Shown piece after piece: positions 51,460 through 60,776 of a DNA stretch of 64,000 bases (position 1 is its first letter; every line of letters starts with the position of its first letter). The position numbers and the translations under genes are program-made. Origin of the DNA: CALJDF01 sp038121105 (lineage in GTDB: Bacteria > Pseudomonadota > Alphaproteobacteria > SHVP01); assembly GCA_038121105.1 (NCBI GenBank), contig JAYONB010000013.1, positions 6,211 to 70,210 on the forward strand, in the 5' to 3' direction. The notes under the pieces are model-generated. The model ran no database searches and was not told the DNA's origin. It was given only the letters and a program-made list of their open reading frames with translations.

Positions 51460-53355
51460 CTAGGTGTCGTCGTGAAAAAAGCCGTAGATCACCTTCGCCA
51501 CGTTGCCGCTGATCCCGTCGACTTTCTCGAGATCGGCAAGCCCGGCCCGTTTGACCTCGCCGGCGGACCCGAAATGATGCAGCAGAGCGCGTTTGCGCGC
51601 TGCGCCGATGCCGGGAATCTCGTCAAGAGGCGAAGTCCCGATCGCTTTGGAGCGGCGGGTCCGGTGACTTCCGATAGCGAAACGATGGGCTTCGTCGCGC
51701 AATCGCTGGAGAAAATAGAGGACCGGATCGCGCGGTTCCAATCGCTTTTCACGCCCATCGGCCAAAAACAACCGCTCGCGTCCGGCATTGCGATCAGGCC
51801 CCTTGGCGATCCCGGCGACCGGCACGTCGCTCAATCCCAAGTCGTCGAGAACGCCTTTGGCGACATTCAATTGGCCGCGCCCGCCGTCGATCAACACCAA
51901 GCCGGGCCACAAACCGCTGGCGCGATCCTGGTCTTCTTTCAGCAAGCGTTTGAACCGTCGCGTCAGCACCTCGACCATCATCCCGTAGTCGTCGCCCGGG
52001 GCGAGAGCCTCGTTGCGGATGTTGAATTTGCGGTATTGGTTTTTCATGAAGCCTTCCGGCCCGGCGACGATCATGGCGCCGACCGCGTGGCTGCCGCTGA
52101 CGTGGCTGTTGTCGTACACTTCGATCCGGTCGGGTGGCGCTTCGAGCCCGAAAGTCTCGGCAATACCCTCCAAGAGGGCGCGTTGGGTGGCGCTTTCCGC
52201 CATGCGGCGGCGCAGGGCGTCGCCGGCATTATCAAGCGCATGACGCACAAGGTCGGCCTTCTCGCCGCGTTGGGGGCGGGCGATTTTGACGTGATGACCG
52301 GCTCGCACCGACAGCGCTTCGGCCACTAGGTGGCGTTGCTCGCAGTCGTGGCTGGTCAGGATTAATTTGGGAGCGGGCCGGCTTTCGTAGAACTGTCCGA
52401 GAAACGCCGACATGATCTCCGGCACTTCCAGCGACTGTGCGTGAGACGGGTAATACGCACGGCTGCCGAAGTTTTGCCCGCCGCGGAAGAAGAACACCTG
52501 CACGCAGATCTGACCGCCTTCCTGATGGAGGGCGATGACGTCCGCTTCGTCGACCGTTTGGACGTTGATCCCCTGGCGCGCTTGGATGTGGGCGAGCGAT
52601 TTGATGCGATCGCGGTACATGGCCGCGGTCTCGTAGTCGCGGCTCTCCGAAGACATGGTCATCAACGCGGCGAGGCGTTGCTGAATCTCATGGCTTTTTC
52701 CGGTCAAAAAGTCGCGTGCTTGATGAACGATCTCCTCGTAGTCGTCCTTGTCGATGCGACCGACGCAGGGCGCCGCACAACGTTTGATCTGGTATTGCAA
52801 GCAAGGGCGGGTGCGGCTTTCCAATACCGAGTCGCTGCAAGAGCGCAACGGAAAGGCGCGTTGCAAAGCTGAAAGCGTGCGGTTGACCGCGCCGGCCGAG
52901 GCAAAGGGGCCGAAGTATTCGGCGTCACGGTCGCGGGCCCCACGGTGCTTGGCGATTTGGGCCCATTCGTGGTCACGCCGGATCATGATGTACGGAAACG
53001 ACTTGTCGTCGCGCAGTAGGACGTTGAACCGTGGCTTGAGGCGTTTGATCAGGTTCGATTCGAGCAACAGAGCTTCGACCTCGGTATGGGTCGTGACGAT
53101 CTCCATCGAGGCCGTCGCCGCAATCATGTTGAGAATTCGGTTGGTGTGGCCGGTCCGGTTGGCGTAGCTCCCGACCCGTCGCTTGAGATTTCGGGCCTTG
53201 CCGACATACAGAACTTCGCCACGACGATTGAGCATGCGGTAGACCCCGGGAACGCCCGGCATGGTCTTCAACGCGGCCCGGATCACTTCGCGCCCGTCGA
53301 CCGGTCCCGTCTCGGGGTCGCTTGTGTCGGGTTCGGCGGGCGCTTGCGTCATCAC
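51460..53355 (-). CDS. uvrC: UvrABC excinuclease subunit C
   Basis: UvrC makes the two incisions of nucleotide excision repair. The 631-residue protein has the GIY-YIG nuclease (PGVYRMLNRRGEVLYVGKARNL, at about 34-60), the UVR domain (about 210), the RNase H-like nuclease (YDNSHVSGSHAVGAM, DGGRGQLNVA) and a C-terminal helix-hairpin-helix pair (DEIPGIGAARKRALL). It precedes pgsA by 17 bases. uvrB is also in the window. Confidence 0.96.
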   Translation of the reverse strand: MMTQAPAEPDTSDPETGPVDGREVIRAALKTMPGVPGVYRMLNRRGEVLYVGKARNLKRRVGSYANRTGHTNRILNMIAATASMEIVTTHTEVEALLLESNLIKRLKPRFNVLLRDDKSFPYIMIRRDHEWAQIAKHRGARDRDAEYFGPFASAGAVNRTLSALQRAFPLRSCSDSVLESRTRPCLQYQIKRCAAPCVGRIDKDDYEEIVHQARDFLTGKSHEIQQRLAALMTMSSESRDYETAAMYRDRIKSLAHIQARQGINVQTVDEADVIALHQEGGQICVQVFFFRGGQNFGSRAYYPSHAQSLEVPEIMSAFLGQFYESRPAPKLILTSHDCEQRHLVAEALSVRAGHHVKIARPQRGEKADLVRHALDNAGDALRRRMAESATQRALLEGIAETFGLEAPPDRIEVYDNSHVSGSHAVGAMIVAGPEGFMKNQYRKFNIRNEALAPGDDYGMMVEVLTRRFKRLLKEDQDRASGLWPGLVLIDGGRGQLNVAKGVLDDLGLSDVPVAGIAKGPDRNAGRERLFLADGREKRLEPRDPVLYFLQRLRDEAHRFAIGSHRTRRSKAIGTSPLDEIPGIGAARKRALLHHFGSAGEVKRAGLADLEKVDGISGNVAKVIYGFFHDDT

Positions 53356-53725
53356 TCCGTTATATCGCGGCGCGGCGTCCCTGGGTCAACGGCCCCGCCG
53401 CCGCCATTGTGGCGGGCGATGGGCGGTGTGTTGGGTGCCTCGTCGATTTCTGGCGCATCGTCCCCGGTCTTCCGCGCACCTGGGGACAACTTTGTGGGCG
53501 GAAGTACAAACGCGCTGTTATGACAGGGAAAATCCGAGCCGAGGATACGATTGCCCAAGAAATAGGCAGTATTGCCAAGTCTTTGATATCAATGGAGTTA
53601 TCAAAATCAAGCAGTTCGAATAGGTGGGACTGTAGCGATTTTGTCACACCGGCAAGGGGTGTTTTCGACGCTATGTGCACAACCTCCGCGGCCAGCGCGG
53701 CGAGGGTTTGGGCCCGTCGGGGGGC
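53356..53725. promoter_or_regulatory. Intergenic region upstream of uvrC with an AT-rich segment
   Basis: These 370 bases hold no supported gene; the rightward frames across them are composition shadows. The middle (about 53510-53660) is much richer in A and T than its surroundings and holds a perfect 10-base palindrome TTGATATCAA (53583-53592), followed by two more ATCAA repeats. On the minus strand TTGATT and TATCAA about 16 bases apart could be the uvrC promoter. A small stem ACACC/GGTGT (53646-53662) also occurs. No classical alphaproteobacterial LexA box (GTTC-N7-GTTC) is seen. Confidence 0.45.
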
Positions 53726-54145
53726 TCAGCGATCCTGGTCGGGGCGCCGACGTTCGATTTCCACCCCGACGCTCTCGGCGTCCTTCATCACTTGCACCTT
53801 TTCGACCCGGACCCGCGTCGCGACCACGCGGTTATCGGATAGGGCAAGCCCAGCGATCTGTTCGGCCAGGGTCTCCACAAGGTTGATGTGACCCGCGCCG
53901 ATCAAGGCCCGGACCCCGTCGACCAGGGTCTCGTAGTCGACAACGTTCTCAAGGCGGTCGTCGATCGGCTGCCCAGTCTCCCTAACCGTCAGATCGATGT
54001 TGATGCGGACCGGTTGGCGCTGCCGTTTTTCGTGGCGGTGGACACCGATTTCGGCCTGCACCATCAGATCGCGCACAAAAACGTGGCGGACGCCGTTTTC
54101 GGCGTCGGCGAGGCGGAGCGGATGAACGGTCGAGGCGGGGGTCAT
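53726..54145 (-). CDS. folB: Dihydroneopterin aldolase
   Basis: FolB cleaves dihydroneopterin in folate synthesis. The 139-residue protein has VFVRDLMVQAEIGVHRHEK and VVDYETLVDGVRALIG, LVETLAEQIAGLAL with the active-site Glu. Its start overlaps the SDR stop by 4 bases. Confidence 0.92.
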   Translation of the reverse strand: MTPASTVHPLRLADAENGVRHVFVRDLMVQAEIGVHRHEKRQRQPVRINIDLTVRETGQPIDDRLENVVDYETLVDGVRALIGAGHINLVETLAEQIAGLALSDNRVVATRVRVEKVQVMKDAESVGVEIERRRPDQDR

Positions 54146-54900
54146 TCGAGTTGCGCCGCGTTATCGGTGTTCCAGGTCAGGTGTGCGCCGCCGTCCAGGG
54201 CGATCATTTGCCCCGTCATCGCCGGCGCGCCGAGAATATAGCGAACCGCATCGCAGATTTCTTGCGGCGACGAGCCTCGGCCCAGCGGCGTAGCCGCGCA
54301 TTGCCGGGCGAAGTCTTCCGAACTTTGACGGCTGCTCGGTAGCACCGGGCCGGGTCCGATGCCGTTGACCCTGATTTTCGGCGCTAGCGCGATTGCGGTC
54401 ATCTGCGTCAGGCCCCACAAACCGACCTTACTGACCGAATAGGAGAGGAACTCCCCGGTGAGGTTCCATACGCGCTGGTCGATCAGGTTGATGATGTTGC
54501 CATCGGTGCCGTCGGGCAAAGCGGCGGCAAAGGTTTTTGTCAGGATGGCCGGCGCCCGAAGGTTGATATCGAGGTGGCTGTCCCATCGGTCGGTGGGAAA
54601 GTCGGTGATCGAATCGCGCTCGAAGGCAGATGCGTTATTGATCAATGCGGTAACTGGCCCGATCGTCGTCGTCGCTTGGTCGATCAGCCTTTCGGTTGCC
54701 GAGGGGTCGGCGAGGTCGGCGTGCAGGGTCACCGCGGTCCCGCCAGCGGAGGCGATGTCGGCAACGACGGCCTCGGCCTCTTCGGCGGCTTGGTGATAGT
54801 GAACGCCAACCGACCAGCCGTGCGTCGCGAGGTCTATGGCAAGCGCCCGGCCAATCCGTTTGCCGGCACCGGTGACCAATGCCACCCCAGGTTGGCTCAT
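54142..54900 (-). CDS. Pteridine-reductase-like short-chain dehydrogenase (FolM-like candidate)
   Basis: The 252-residue SDR from ATG 54900 has VTGAGKRIGRALA, whose TGxxxRxG form is typical of pteridine reductases, then NNASAFERD and Tyr-x-x-x-Lys in YSVSK, and a PGPVLPS segment. It overlaps folB by 4 bases, so dihydrobiopterin, dihydromonapterin or dihydrofolate is a likely substrate. The open frame beyond 54900 is inside the antiporter gene. Confidence 0.85.
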   Translation of the reverse strand: MSQPGVALVTGAGKRIGRALAIDLATHGWSVGVHYHQAAEEAEAVVADIASAGGTAVTLHADLADPSATERLIDQATTTIGPVTALINNASAFERDSITDFPTDRWDSHLDINLRAPAILTKTFAAALPDGTDGNIINLIDQRVWNLTGEFLSYSVSKVGLWGLTQMTAIALAPKIRVNGIGPGPVLPSSRQSSEDFARQCAATPLGRGSSPQEICDAVRYILGAPAMTGQMIALDGGAHLTWNTDNAAQLE

Positions 54901-55865
54901 TGTGCGGCGACCCCTGAAAACCCGATGAATTGCGACCAAACATACAACACGTAGGCACCCGTAAAGACCGTTCCCACGATTCGACCGAAGCGCAGGTGCC
55001 AGAAAACGAAGGGCGCAAGAAGGACGACGGCCCCTGACATAAGCAGGAAGTCGAAATGCAATATGCGTTCCGGCACCGGAATCGGCGTGACCAGCGCCGT
55101 CACACCGCCGACGCCGAGGAGGTTGAAGAGATTGCTCCCCAGGACGTTGCCGATCGCGACATCGCCGTGTTTCCGGATCAACGCGACAAACGACGTCACC
55201 AGTTCGGGGAGTGACGTCCCGAACGCAACCAGTGTTAGGCCGATAACCGCTTCCGAGATACCGATGTCGCGCGCAATGTTGACGGCCCCCTCGACGAGCA
55301 TCGTCGATCCGGCGAACAGGGCGATCAGACCGCCGACGATGGAGGCGCCAATTAGCAGCTTTTTTTGTGGTCCGGCTTCGAACTCTTCGAGCTCTTCGGC
55401 ATAAAGACGCGCCGCGGCGGCATCGCGGCGTGCGAAATGATAGGCCGCGCCAAGGTAGGCCACCAACAGGGCGACCATGATCGCGCCTTCCCACCACCCG
55501 ATGACTTGGTTCCACCCCAGGATGGTGACCAGGACGCCTGCCGCAAACAGCAGCGCGAGGTCGCGCCCGGCGGCTTTGCCGCCGGTTCCTAAGGGGGCGA
55601 TGATCGCCGGTAAGCCGAGCACCAAGAGGATATTTGCGAGGTTGCTGCCAACGATGTTGCCGATGGCGAGCTCCGGCACCCCACGAAGCGCTGCGCCGAC
55701 GCTCACGATCAATTCGGGCGAGGATGTACCAAATGCGACGACGGTGAGGGCGATGACTAGCGTCGAAATGCCAAGGCGATGCGCCAGCGCAACGGACCCG
55801 CGGACGAGAAAGTCCCCACCGAAAAAGAGCAGGAGAAGGCCACCCGCAAAGAGCAAAAAATCCAT
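54897..55865 (-). CDS. Calcium/sodium antiporter (CaCA family, YrbG-like)
   Basis: The 322-residue membrane protein consists of two inverted halves, each with the alpha-repeat: FGTSSPELIVSVGAAL (first) and FGTSLPELVTSFVAL (second), with about ten helices. This is the YrbG type. ATG 55865 gives the usual length; a start at 55910 would add 15 residues with no sign of a better ribosome site. It overlaps the SDR by 4 bases. Confidence 0.9.
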   Translation of the reverse strand: MDFLLFAGGLLLLFFGGDFLVRGSVALAHRLGISTLVIALTVVAFGTSSPELIVSVGAALRGVPELAIGNIVGSNLANILLVLGLPAIIAPLGTGGKAAGRDLALLFAAGVLVTILGWNQVIGWWEGAIMVALLVAYLGAAYHFARRDAAAARLYAEELEEFEAGPQKKLLIGASIVGGLIALFAGSTMLVEGAVNIARDIGISEAVIGLTLVAFGTSLPELVTSFVALIRKHGDVAIGNVLGSNLFNLLGVGGVTALVTPIPVPERILHFDFLLMSGAVVLLAPFVFWHLRFGRIVGTVFTGAYVLYVWSQFIGFSGVAAQ

Positions 55866-56041
55866 AGATCGGGCGTCCGACAGATAGGCCCCACCGGGGC
55901 GCATGGGCAAGCCGTGTAGCTATTAGCAGCTACGGCGCTGTCCCTCAATCTGGGGGCGAAGGGGCGGTCCTTTCAAGGACCAGGGCGCAGCGAACCGATC
56001 GGTTAACGACCATTGCGGGCACTCGTCAGCCCGGCGCAACG

Positions 56042-56476
56042 TCAGGCACGGGCCTGGCCGCAAAAAAAGGCGAGGAAGAGCGGTCCGACGGCAAGGCCAG
56101 CGAGCATCGCGCCGACGAAAACGACCGTTTCGGTATGGCCGTAAGCAAGTGCCGACAACGCTGGGCCAGGGCACAGCCCGACCAAACCCCAACCGACGCC
56201 GAAAACCGCTGCGCCGCCAATCAATTTGCGGTCAAGGTCCTGGCGGGTCGGTATCTCGAAACGGGAGGCGAGAACCGGTTTCGGTTGCCGCAAGATGACC
56301 CGAAACGCGACGAAGGTCACCGCGACGGCGCTGCCCATCACGAGGATAAGGCTGGGATCCCAGTCGCCGGCGACATCTAGGAATGCTTTGACTTTAAGCG
56401 GATTGACCATTTCGGAAATGGCGAGCCCCAACCCGAAGATTGTGCCGGCACCCAGCGCGACAATATTGCGAATCAC
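56042..56476 (-). CDS. YeeE/YedE-family half-transporter (DUF6691-like)
   Basis: The 144-residue protein has about four helices and a short YeeE/YedE pattern with VGLCPGPALSALAYG near its end. It starts at GTG 56476, two bases after the stop of its partner. Together the two make one full-length unit. YeeE/YedE proteins move thiosulfate or related sulfur species, but the exact substrate here is unknown. Confidence 0.82.
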   Translation of the reverse strand: MIRNIVALGAGTIFGLGLAISEMVNPLKVKAFLDVAGDWDPSLILVMGSAVAVTFVAFRVILRQPKPVLASRFEIPTRQDLDRKLIGGAAVFGVGWGLVGLCPGPALSALAYGHTETVVFVGAMLAGLAVGPLFLAFFCGQARA

Positions 56477-56478
56477 GA

Positions 56479-56901
56479 TCAGACCCCGATGAGATGGCGA
56501 GAAACGAACACCGTCAGGCCGCCGACAGCTACAAAGGTGACGGTAGCGACGATCGAGCGTGGCGACAGGCGCGCGAGGCCGCACACACCGTGTCCCGACG
56601 TGCACCCCGCGCCAATGCGGGTGCCGATGCCGACCAACAACCCGCCGATCACAAGAACCGGCCAGCCGACGTCAAATGCCACGACCGGGCCACCGGTCAG
56701 GGCCAACCATCCGCCGGCGCCACCGATCAGGCCGACAATGAACAAGATGCGCCAGGCACCGTCGTCCTGCCGCGGCGGGACCAAGCCCGCCATAATCCCG
56801 CTAATGCCTGCCAATCGTCCGTTCATTGCCAGCAAAATGGCAGCCGAAAGCCCGATTAGCGCACCGCCGATGAGTGCCGAAATCGGCGTGAAGTTTTCCA
56901 T
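56479..56901 (-). CDS. YeeE/YedE-family half-transporter
   Basis: The 140-residue protein from ATG 56901 has about four helices and the conserved Cys motif GAGCTSGHGVCGLARLSPRS. It is the first of two half-size genes. Its upstream region, shared with a divergent nitroreductase gene, is strikingly AT-rich. Thiosulfate or other sulfur-anion transport is the family function. Confidence 0.85.
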   Translation of the reverse strand: MENFTPISALIGGALIGLSAAILLAMNGRLAGISGIMAGLVPPRQDDGAWRILFIVGLIGGAGGWLALTGGPVVAFDVGWPVLVIGGLLVGIGTRIGAGCTSGHGVCGLARLSPRSIVATVTFVAVGGLTVFVSRHLIGV

Positions 56902-56934
56902 TGGTCGTTCCCCGCTTTTGTCGCCTGCATTCAC

Positions 56935-57057
56935 TAGGTGGGTTAGCCGACAGATAATACAATTACATAAAGTGAAAATATTTAAAATACAAAAAATTGT
57001 TGTTTTATTGGTTTGTCGTTATAAGGGCCGAGCCTTCCTTCTGATCCCCGAGGTTCC
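56935..57057. promoter_or_regulatory. AT-rich divergent promoter region
   Basis: Between about 56950 and 57025 the sequence is nearly all A and T, unlike the rest of the window. It includes ACAATT (56959-56964), AAATATTT and AATTGT (56995-57000), which gives inverted pairs. Promoters for the YeeE/YedE pair and the nitroreductase must both lie here. Which regulator acts is not known. Confidence 0.45.
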
Positions 57058-57663
57058 ATGCTCGAAAAACCCGCCGAGACCGCCGTTCCCCTTCACGACC
57101 TTCTTGCCAACCGGTGGAGCCCTCGGGCATTCACCGACCGCCCGGTTGAACCGGAGAAACTTTTGGCCGTGATGGAAGCGGGACGTTGGGCCGCGTCGAG
57201 CAACAACGGGCAACCCTGGGCGTTCATCGTGGCCAACAAAGGCAACCCGTCCGCCTTTAAGGCCATGCTGGACTGCCTGATGGACGGCAATCAAAGTTGG
57301 GCGGTGTTGGCGCCCGTGCTCATTCTGGCCTTTGTCGAACCGATATGGCCGGGCCAGGATCGTGCCAACGTCACTGCGATGCATGATGTCGGGATGGCCA
57401 CCGCGATGATGTCGGTCCAGGCCGAAGCGCTCGGCCTGCGTACCCACCACATGGGCGGTATCCACCGCGACAAGATTCGCGACGTCTACGCCGTCCCGCC
57501 GACGTTCGAGCCCGTCAGCGCGATCGCGGTCGGCTATCAGGGCGCCGAGGCGCTTTTGCCCGAGGAGAAAGACCGCGCGCGCGAGGCCAACCCGCGGACG
57601 CGAAAACCGCTGGAAGAAATCGTTTTTGCCGACAAGTTCGGCACGCCCGCAAATTTGCGATAG
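57058..57663 (+). CDS. Nitroreductase-family flavoprotein
   Basis: The 201-residue protein has NRWSPRAFTDRPVEPEKLLAVMEAGRWAASSNNGQPWAF in parts (RWSPRAF, RWAASSNNGQPW), the FMN-binding start of the family, and MMSVQAEALGLRTHHMGG later. Such FMN enzymes reduce quinones, nitro or other compounds with NAD(P)H. It is divergent from the YeeE/YedE pair and may share control. Confidence 0.9.
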   Translation: MLEKPAETAVPLHDLLANRWSPRAFTDRPVEPEKLLAVMEAGRWAASSNNGQPWAFIVANKGNPSAFKAMLDCLMDGNQSWAVLAPVLILAFVEPIWPGQDRANVTAMHDVGMATAMMSVQAEALGLRTHHMGGIHRDKIRDVYAVPPTFEPVSAIAVGYQGAEALLPEEKDRAREANPRTRKPLEEIVFADKFGTPANLR

Positions 57664-57680
57664 GCGCTGGGTTCGTGGGG

Positions 57681-58511
57681 CTAGTTGGGCTCCAGAATGT
57701 ATTCGGACACCCGCCCGACCTCGCGAAAACCTATTCTGCGATAGACGCCCTGACTCATCGAGGAGGCTTGCAGGACCCCGGTGGCCAAGCCGCGCTTGCG
57801 GCCTTCGCGCATCACGTGCCGGGTCAACGCGGTACCGACGCCGTGCCGACGTGCGTTTTTTCGTGTCGCCAAGTTCTGCAGTGTCGCCACGCCGCATTCG
57901 GTGACGAGTGTCGCCATACCAACTGCGGTGCCGTCGATGCGGGCGAGGTACATTTCATGTGATCGCGCGGCGTCTCGGCCGATTGCGCGATGCATCGCGA
58001 AGACCGGCTCTTCGGCAAACGTGGGGAAATCGAAACCTTCGATGCCGATAGATGTCCACTCGCGCAAGCCTGCGTCGTCCTGAACCGTTTCGATTTGGAT
58101 ATGAGACGGCGGCTGTTCGTCAATCTCGAAAGCGGCCAGATCGACCGCCATCGCCAAGGCATCGTCCACATACGTAAACCCACCATCCTCTAGCCTCAGC
58201 CCGAGGTTGTCCGGTGTGCTGTCCGGCCCGACCCGCCAAATCACCGGCATCCCGCGATGCTGGGCTTGCGTAACGATGGTTGAAATGCGTCGTCTGGTTT
58301 CCAGGCGCGAAAATCGTGCGCCGTAGACCTGATTGAAAAAGACATGCGTGATCGGGGCCTCGGTCCACGTGATGTCGTGCTCGGCGTGGACTGTGATCCC
58401 CGGCCAAGCCGCCCAGGATCGAAAGTGGGCCCAGCAAGCCTCGCAGACGATCTTCGCAAGGTCGGCTGCGTCGGTGGTTGGCGGGACAACGATACCCTCC
58501 GATGCGGCCAT
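57681..58511 (-). CDS. GNAT acetyltransferase with N-terminal extra domain
   Basis: The 276-residue protein from ATG 58511 has a GNAT domain in its C-terminal half (ATLQNLATRKNARRHGVGTALTRHVM, where ARRHGVG is the acetyl-CoA loop, then GVYRRIGFREVG). The first 130 residues contain CEACWAHFRSW and look like a degenerate second GNAT-like unit. It ends 7 bases before uvrB. Substrate unknown. Confidence 0.82.
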   Translation of the reverse strand: MAASEGIVVPPTTDAADLAKIVCEACWAHFRSWAAWPGITVHAEHDITWTEAPITHVFFNQVYGARFSRLETRRRISTIVTQAQHRGMPVIWRVGPDSTPDNLGLRLEDGGFTYVDDALAMAVDLAAFEIDEQPPSHIQIETVQDDAGLREWTSIGIEGFDFPTFAEEPVFAMHRAIGRDAARSHEMYLARIDGTAVGMATLVTECGVATLQNLATRKNARRHGVGTALTRHVMREGRKRGLATGVLQASSMSQGVYRRIGFREVGRVSEYILEPN

Positions 58512-58518
58512 CGGTGCC

Positions 58519-60705
58519 CTAGATCCAGGTCGTCTTGTTGGTCTTGCCCCGTCGGACACGGGTTCCCGGCCGTCCGGCCGACGAACGGGCGCCGCTCTTC
58601 AAGGCGCGCTGGCGCTCGCGCACATCTTTGGCGGATTCGCCGGGTAGGCCCAACTCGGCGCTTTCGAGCCGGCTGATTTCGTCGCGAAGCCGCGCGGCAT
58701 CCTCGAACTCGAGGTTCGAGGCGTATTCCAACATCTTCTTTTCGAGGTCTTCGACATGGGCGCGCAAGTTGTGGCCGACCAAGTGGTCGAACCCGTCGCC
58801 CTTTTCCGACAGCCCCGGGGTCATGTAGTCCTTTTCGTACACGCTCTGCAGCACGTCTGAGATGTTCTTGCTCACGCTTTCGGGTGTGATGCCGTGTTCT
58901 TCATTGTAGGCGCTCTGCTTGGTGCGCCGCCGTTCGGTCTCCTTGAGCGCGTAGTCCAGGCTGTCGGTCATCTTGTCGGCATAAAGGATGACTCGACCCT
59001 CGACGTTCCGGGCGGCGCGACCGATGGTTTGCACCAACGAGGTTCGCGATCGCAGGAAGCCTTCCTTATCGGCATCCAGGATCGCAACCAGGGCGCATTC
59101 CGGGATATCGAGACCCTCACGCAGAAGGTTGATCCCGACCAGAATGTCGAACGCCCCAAGCCGCAGGTCGCGCAGAATTTCAATGCGCTCCAGGGTGTCG
59201 ATATCCGAATGCAGATAGCGCACCTTGAGCCCGGCCTCATGCATGAACTCGGTCAGGTCTTCGGCCATACGCTTGGTCAAGGTGGTGATCAGGACGCGGA
59301 AGCCCTTGTTCACGGTTTCGCGGCACTCGTGAAGCAGGTCGTCGACTTGATTCTCGACCGGTCGAACCAGGCAGACCGGGTCGATCAACCCTGTCGGGCG
59401 GATGACCTGATCGACGACGACCCCGGCCGAACGTTCCATTTCGAACGATCCCGGCGTCGCGGAGACGTAGATCGTCTGGGGCCGCATCGTGTCGAATTCT
59501 TCGAATTTGAGCGGGCGGTTGTCGACGCAAGAGGGCAGTCGAAAGCCGAATTCCGAGAGCGTTGATTTACGCCGGAAATCGCCCTTGAACATACCGCCGA
59601 CCTGCGGCACGGACACATGAGACTCGTCGACGATCAACAACGCGTTGTCGGGCAGGTATTCGAACAGGGTGGGCGGCGGCTCCCCCGGTTTCCGCCCGGT
59701 GAGATAGCGGGAATAGTTTTCGATACCGGCGCAACTGCCGGTCGCCTCCATCATTTCGATGTCGAACTGGGTGCGTTGCTCCAGGCGCTGCGCTTCCAGC
59801 AATTTGTTCGCCTTGCGGAACTCGTCCAAGCGCACCACCAAGTCTTTTTTGATCTGCTTGATCGCTTGGGCGATCGTCGGTCTTGGCGTTACATAATGCG
59901 AATTGGCATAGACGCGTACCGCTTCCAGTTTTTCCGTTTTCTCCCCGGTCAGCGGGTCGAATTCGACGATCGACTCGATTTCGTCGCCAAACAACGAAAG
60001 CCGCCAGGCGCGGTCTTCGTAATGCGCCGGGAACAGTTCGACGGTGTCGCCACGTACCCGGAAAGTGCCTCGTACGAAGGCTTGGTCATTGCGCTTGTAC
60101 TGCAGTTCGACAAGGCCCTTGAGCAGATCTTTGAGCGGAAAGATCTGCCCGGTCGCAAGCGGAATGGTCATGTCGAGATAGGTTTCGGGCGAGCCCATGC
60201 CGTAGATGCAGGACACGCTGGCCACGATGATGACATCGTCCCGCTCGAACAACGAGCGGGTCGCCCCGTGACGCATCCGGTCGATCTGTTCGTTGATCGA
60301 GGAGTCTTTCTCGATATAGGTGTCGGTGCGCGGGACGTAGGCTTCGGGTTGGTAGTAGTCGTAGTAGGAAACGAAGTACTCGACCGCATTGTTGGGGAAC
60401 AACTCGCGCATCTCGCCATACAGCTGCGCGGCCAGCGTCTTGTTGGGGGCAAGGATCAGTGCGGGGCGCTGACTCTTTGCAATGACATGCGCCATCGTGA
60501 AAGTCTTGCCCGACCCGGTAACACCCAGCAGGACTTGGTCTTGTTCGTTCTCGGCGATGCCGGCCAACAGCATTTCGATGGCTTGGGGCTGATCCCCGGC
60601 CGGTTCGAAATCCGACACGAGGTCGAACGGAATCCCGCCCTCGCCCTTTTCGAAGGGCAGGGCATAGGCCGCCATGCCCTCAACCGGATCGTGTTCAACT
60701 GCCAT
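58519..60705 (-). CDS. uvrB: UvrABC excinuclease subunit B
   Basis: UvrB is the damage-checking helicase of excision repair. The 728-residue protein has the Walker A loop LGVTGSGKTFTMA, the beta-hairpin region YYDYYQPEAYVPRTDTYIEKD, DESHVS, QTIGRAARN and a C-terminal UVR domain (LEKKMLEYASNLEFEDAARLRDEI). The C-terminus has a basic tail. Its start is divergent from the FNT channel gene. Confidence 0.97.
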   Translation of the reverse strand: MAVEHDPVEGMAAYALPFEKGEGGIPFDLVSDFEPAGDQPQAIEMLLAGIAENEQDQVLLGVTGSGKTFTMAHVIAKSQRPALILAPNKTLAAQLYGEMRELFPNNAVEYFVSYYDYYQPEAYVPRTDTYIEKDSSINEQIDRMRHGATRSLFERDDVIIVASVSCIYGMGSPETYLDMTIPLATGQIFPLKDLLKGLVELQYKRNDQAFVRGTFRVRGDTVELFPAHYEDRAWRLSLFGDEIESIVEFDPLTGEKTEKLEAVRVYANSHYVTPRPTIAQAIKQIKKDLVVRLDEFRKANKLLEAQRLEQRTQFDIEMMEATGSCAGIENYSRYLTGRKPGEPPPTLFEYLPDNALLIVDESHVSVPQVGGMFKGDFRRKSTLSEFGFRLPSCVDNRPLKFEEFDTMRPQTIYVSATPGSFEMERSAGVVVDQVIRPTGLIDPVCLVRPVENQVDDLLHECRETVNKGFRVLITTLTKRMAEDLTEFMHEAGLKVRYLHSDIDTLERIEILRDLRLGAFDILVGINLLREGLDIPECALVAILDADKEGFLRSRTSLVQTIGRAARNVEGRVILYADKMTDSLDYALKETERRRTKQSAYNEEHGITPESVSKNISDVLQSVYEKDYMTPGLSEKGDGFDHLVGHNLRAHVEDLEKKMLEYASNLEFEDAARLRDEISRLESAELGLPGESAKDVRERQRALKSGARSSAGRPGTRVRRGKTNKTTWI

Positions 60706-60760
60706 GGGTCTTTTATATGTCGCGCAGGCCGCCGGTTGCTAGGTCTCCGCGACTGCCTCC

Positions 60761-60776
60761 TGACAGGACGGTGTCA
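60761..60776. promoter_or_regulatory. Inverted repeat in the uvrB-FNT spacer
   Basis: TGACA (60761-60765) and TGTCA (60772-60776) form a perfect palindrome with a 6-base gap, about 56 bases from the uvrB start and 67 from the FNT start. It could be an operator; the factor is unknown. Confidence 0.35.

Noticed and set aside
53322..53891. A 189-codon open frame crossing the uvrC-folB spacer
   Set aside because: It covers the start of uvrC and the end of folB in antisense and resembles no protein; the part in the spacer has no good ribosome site.
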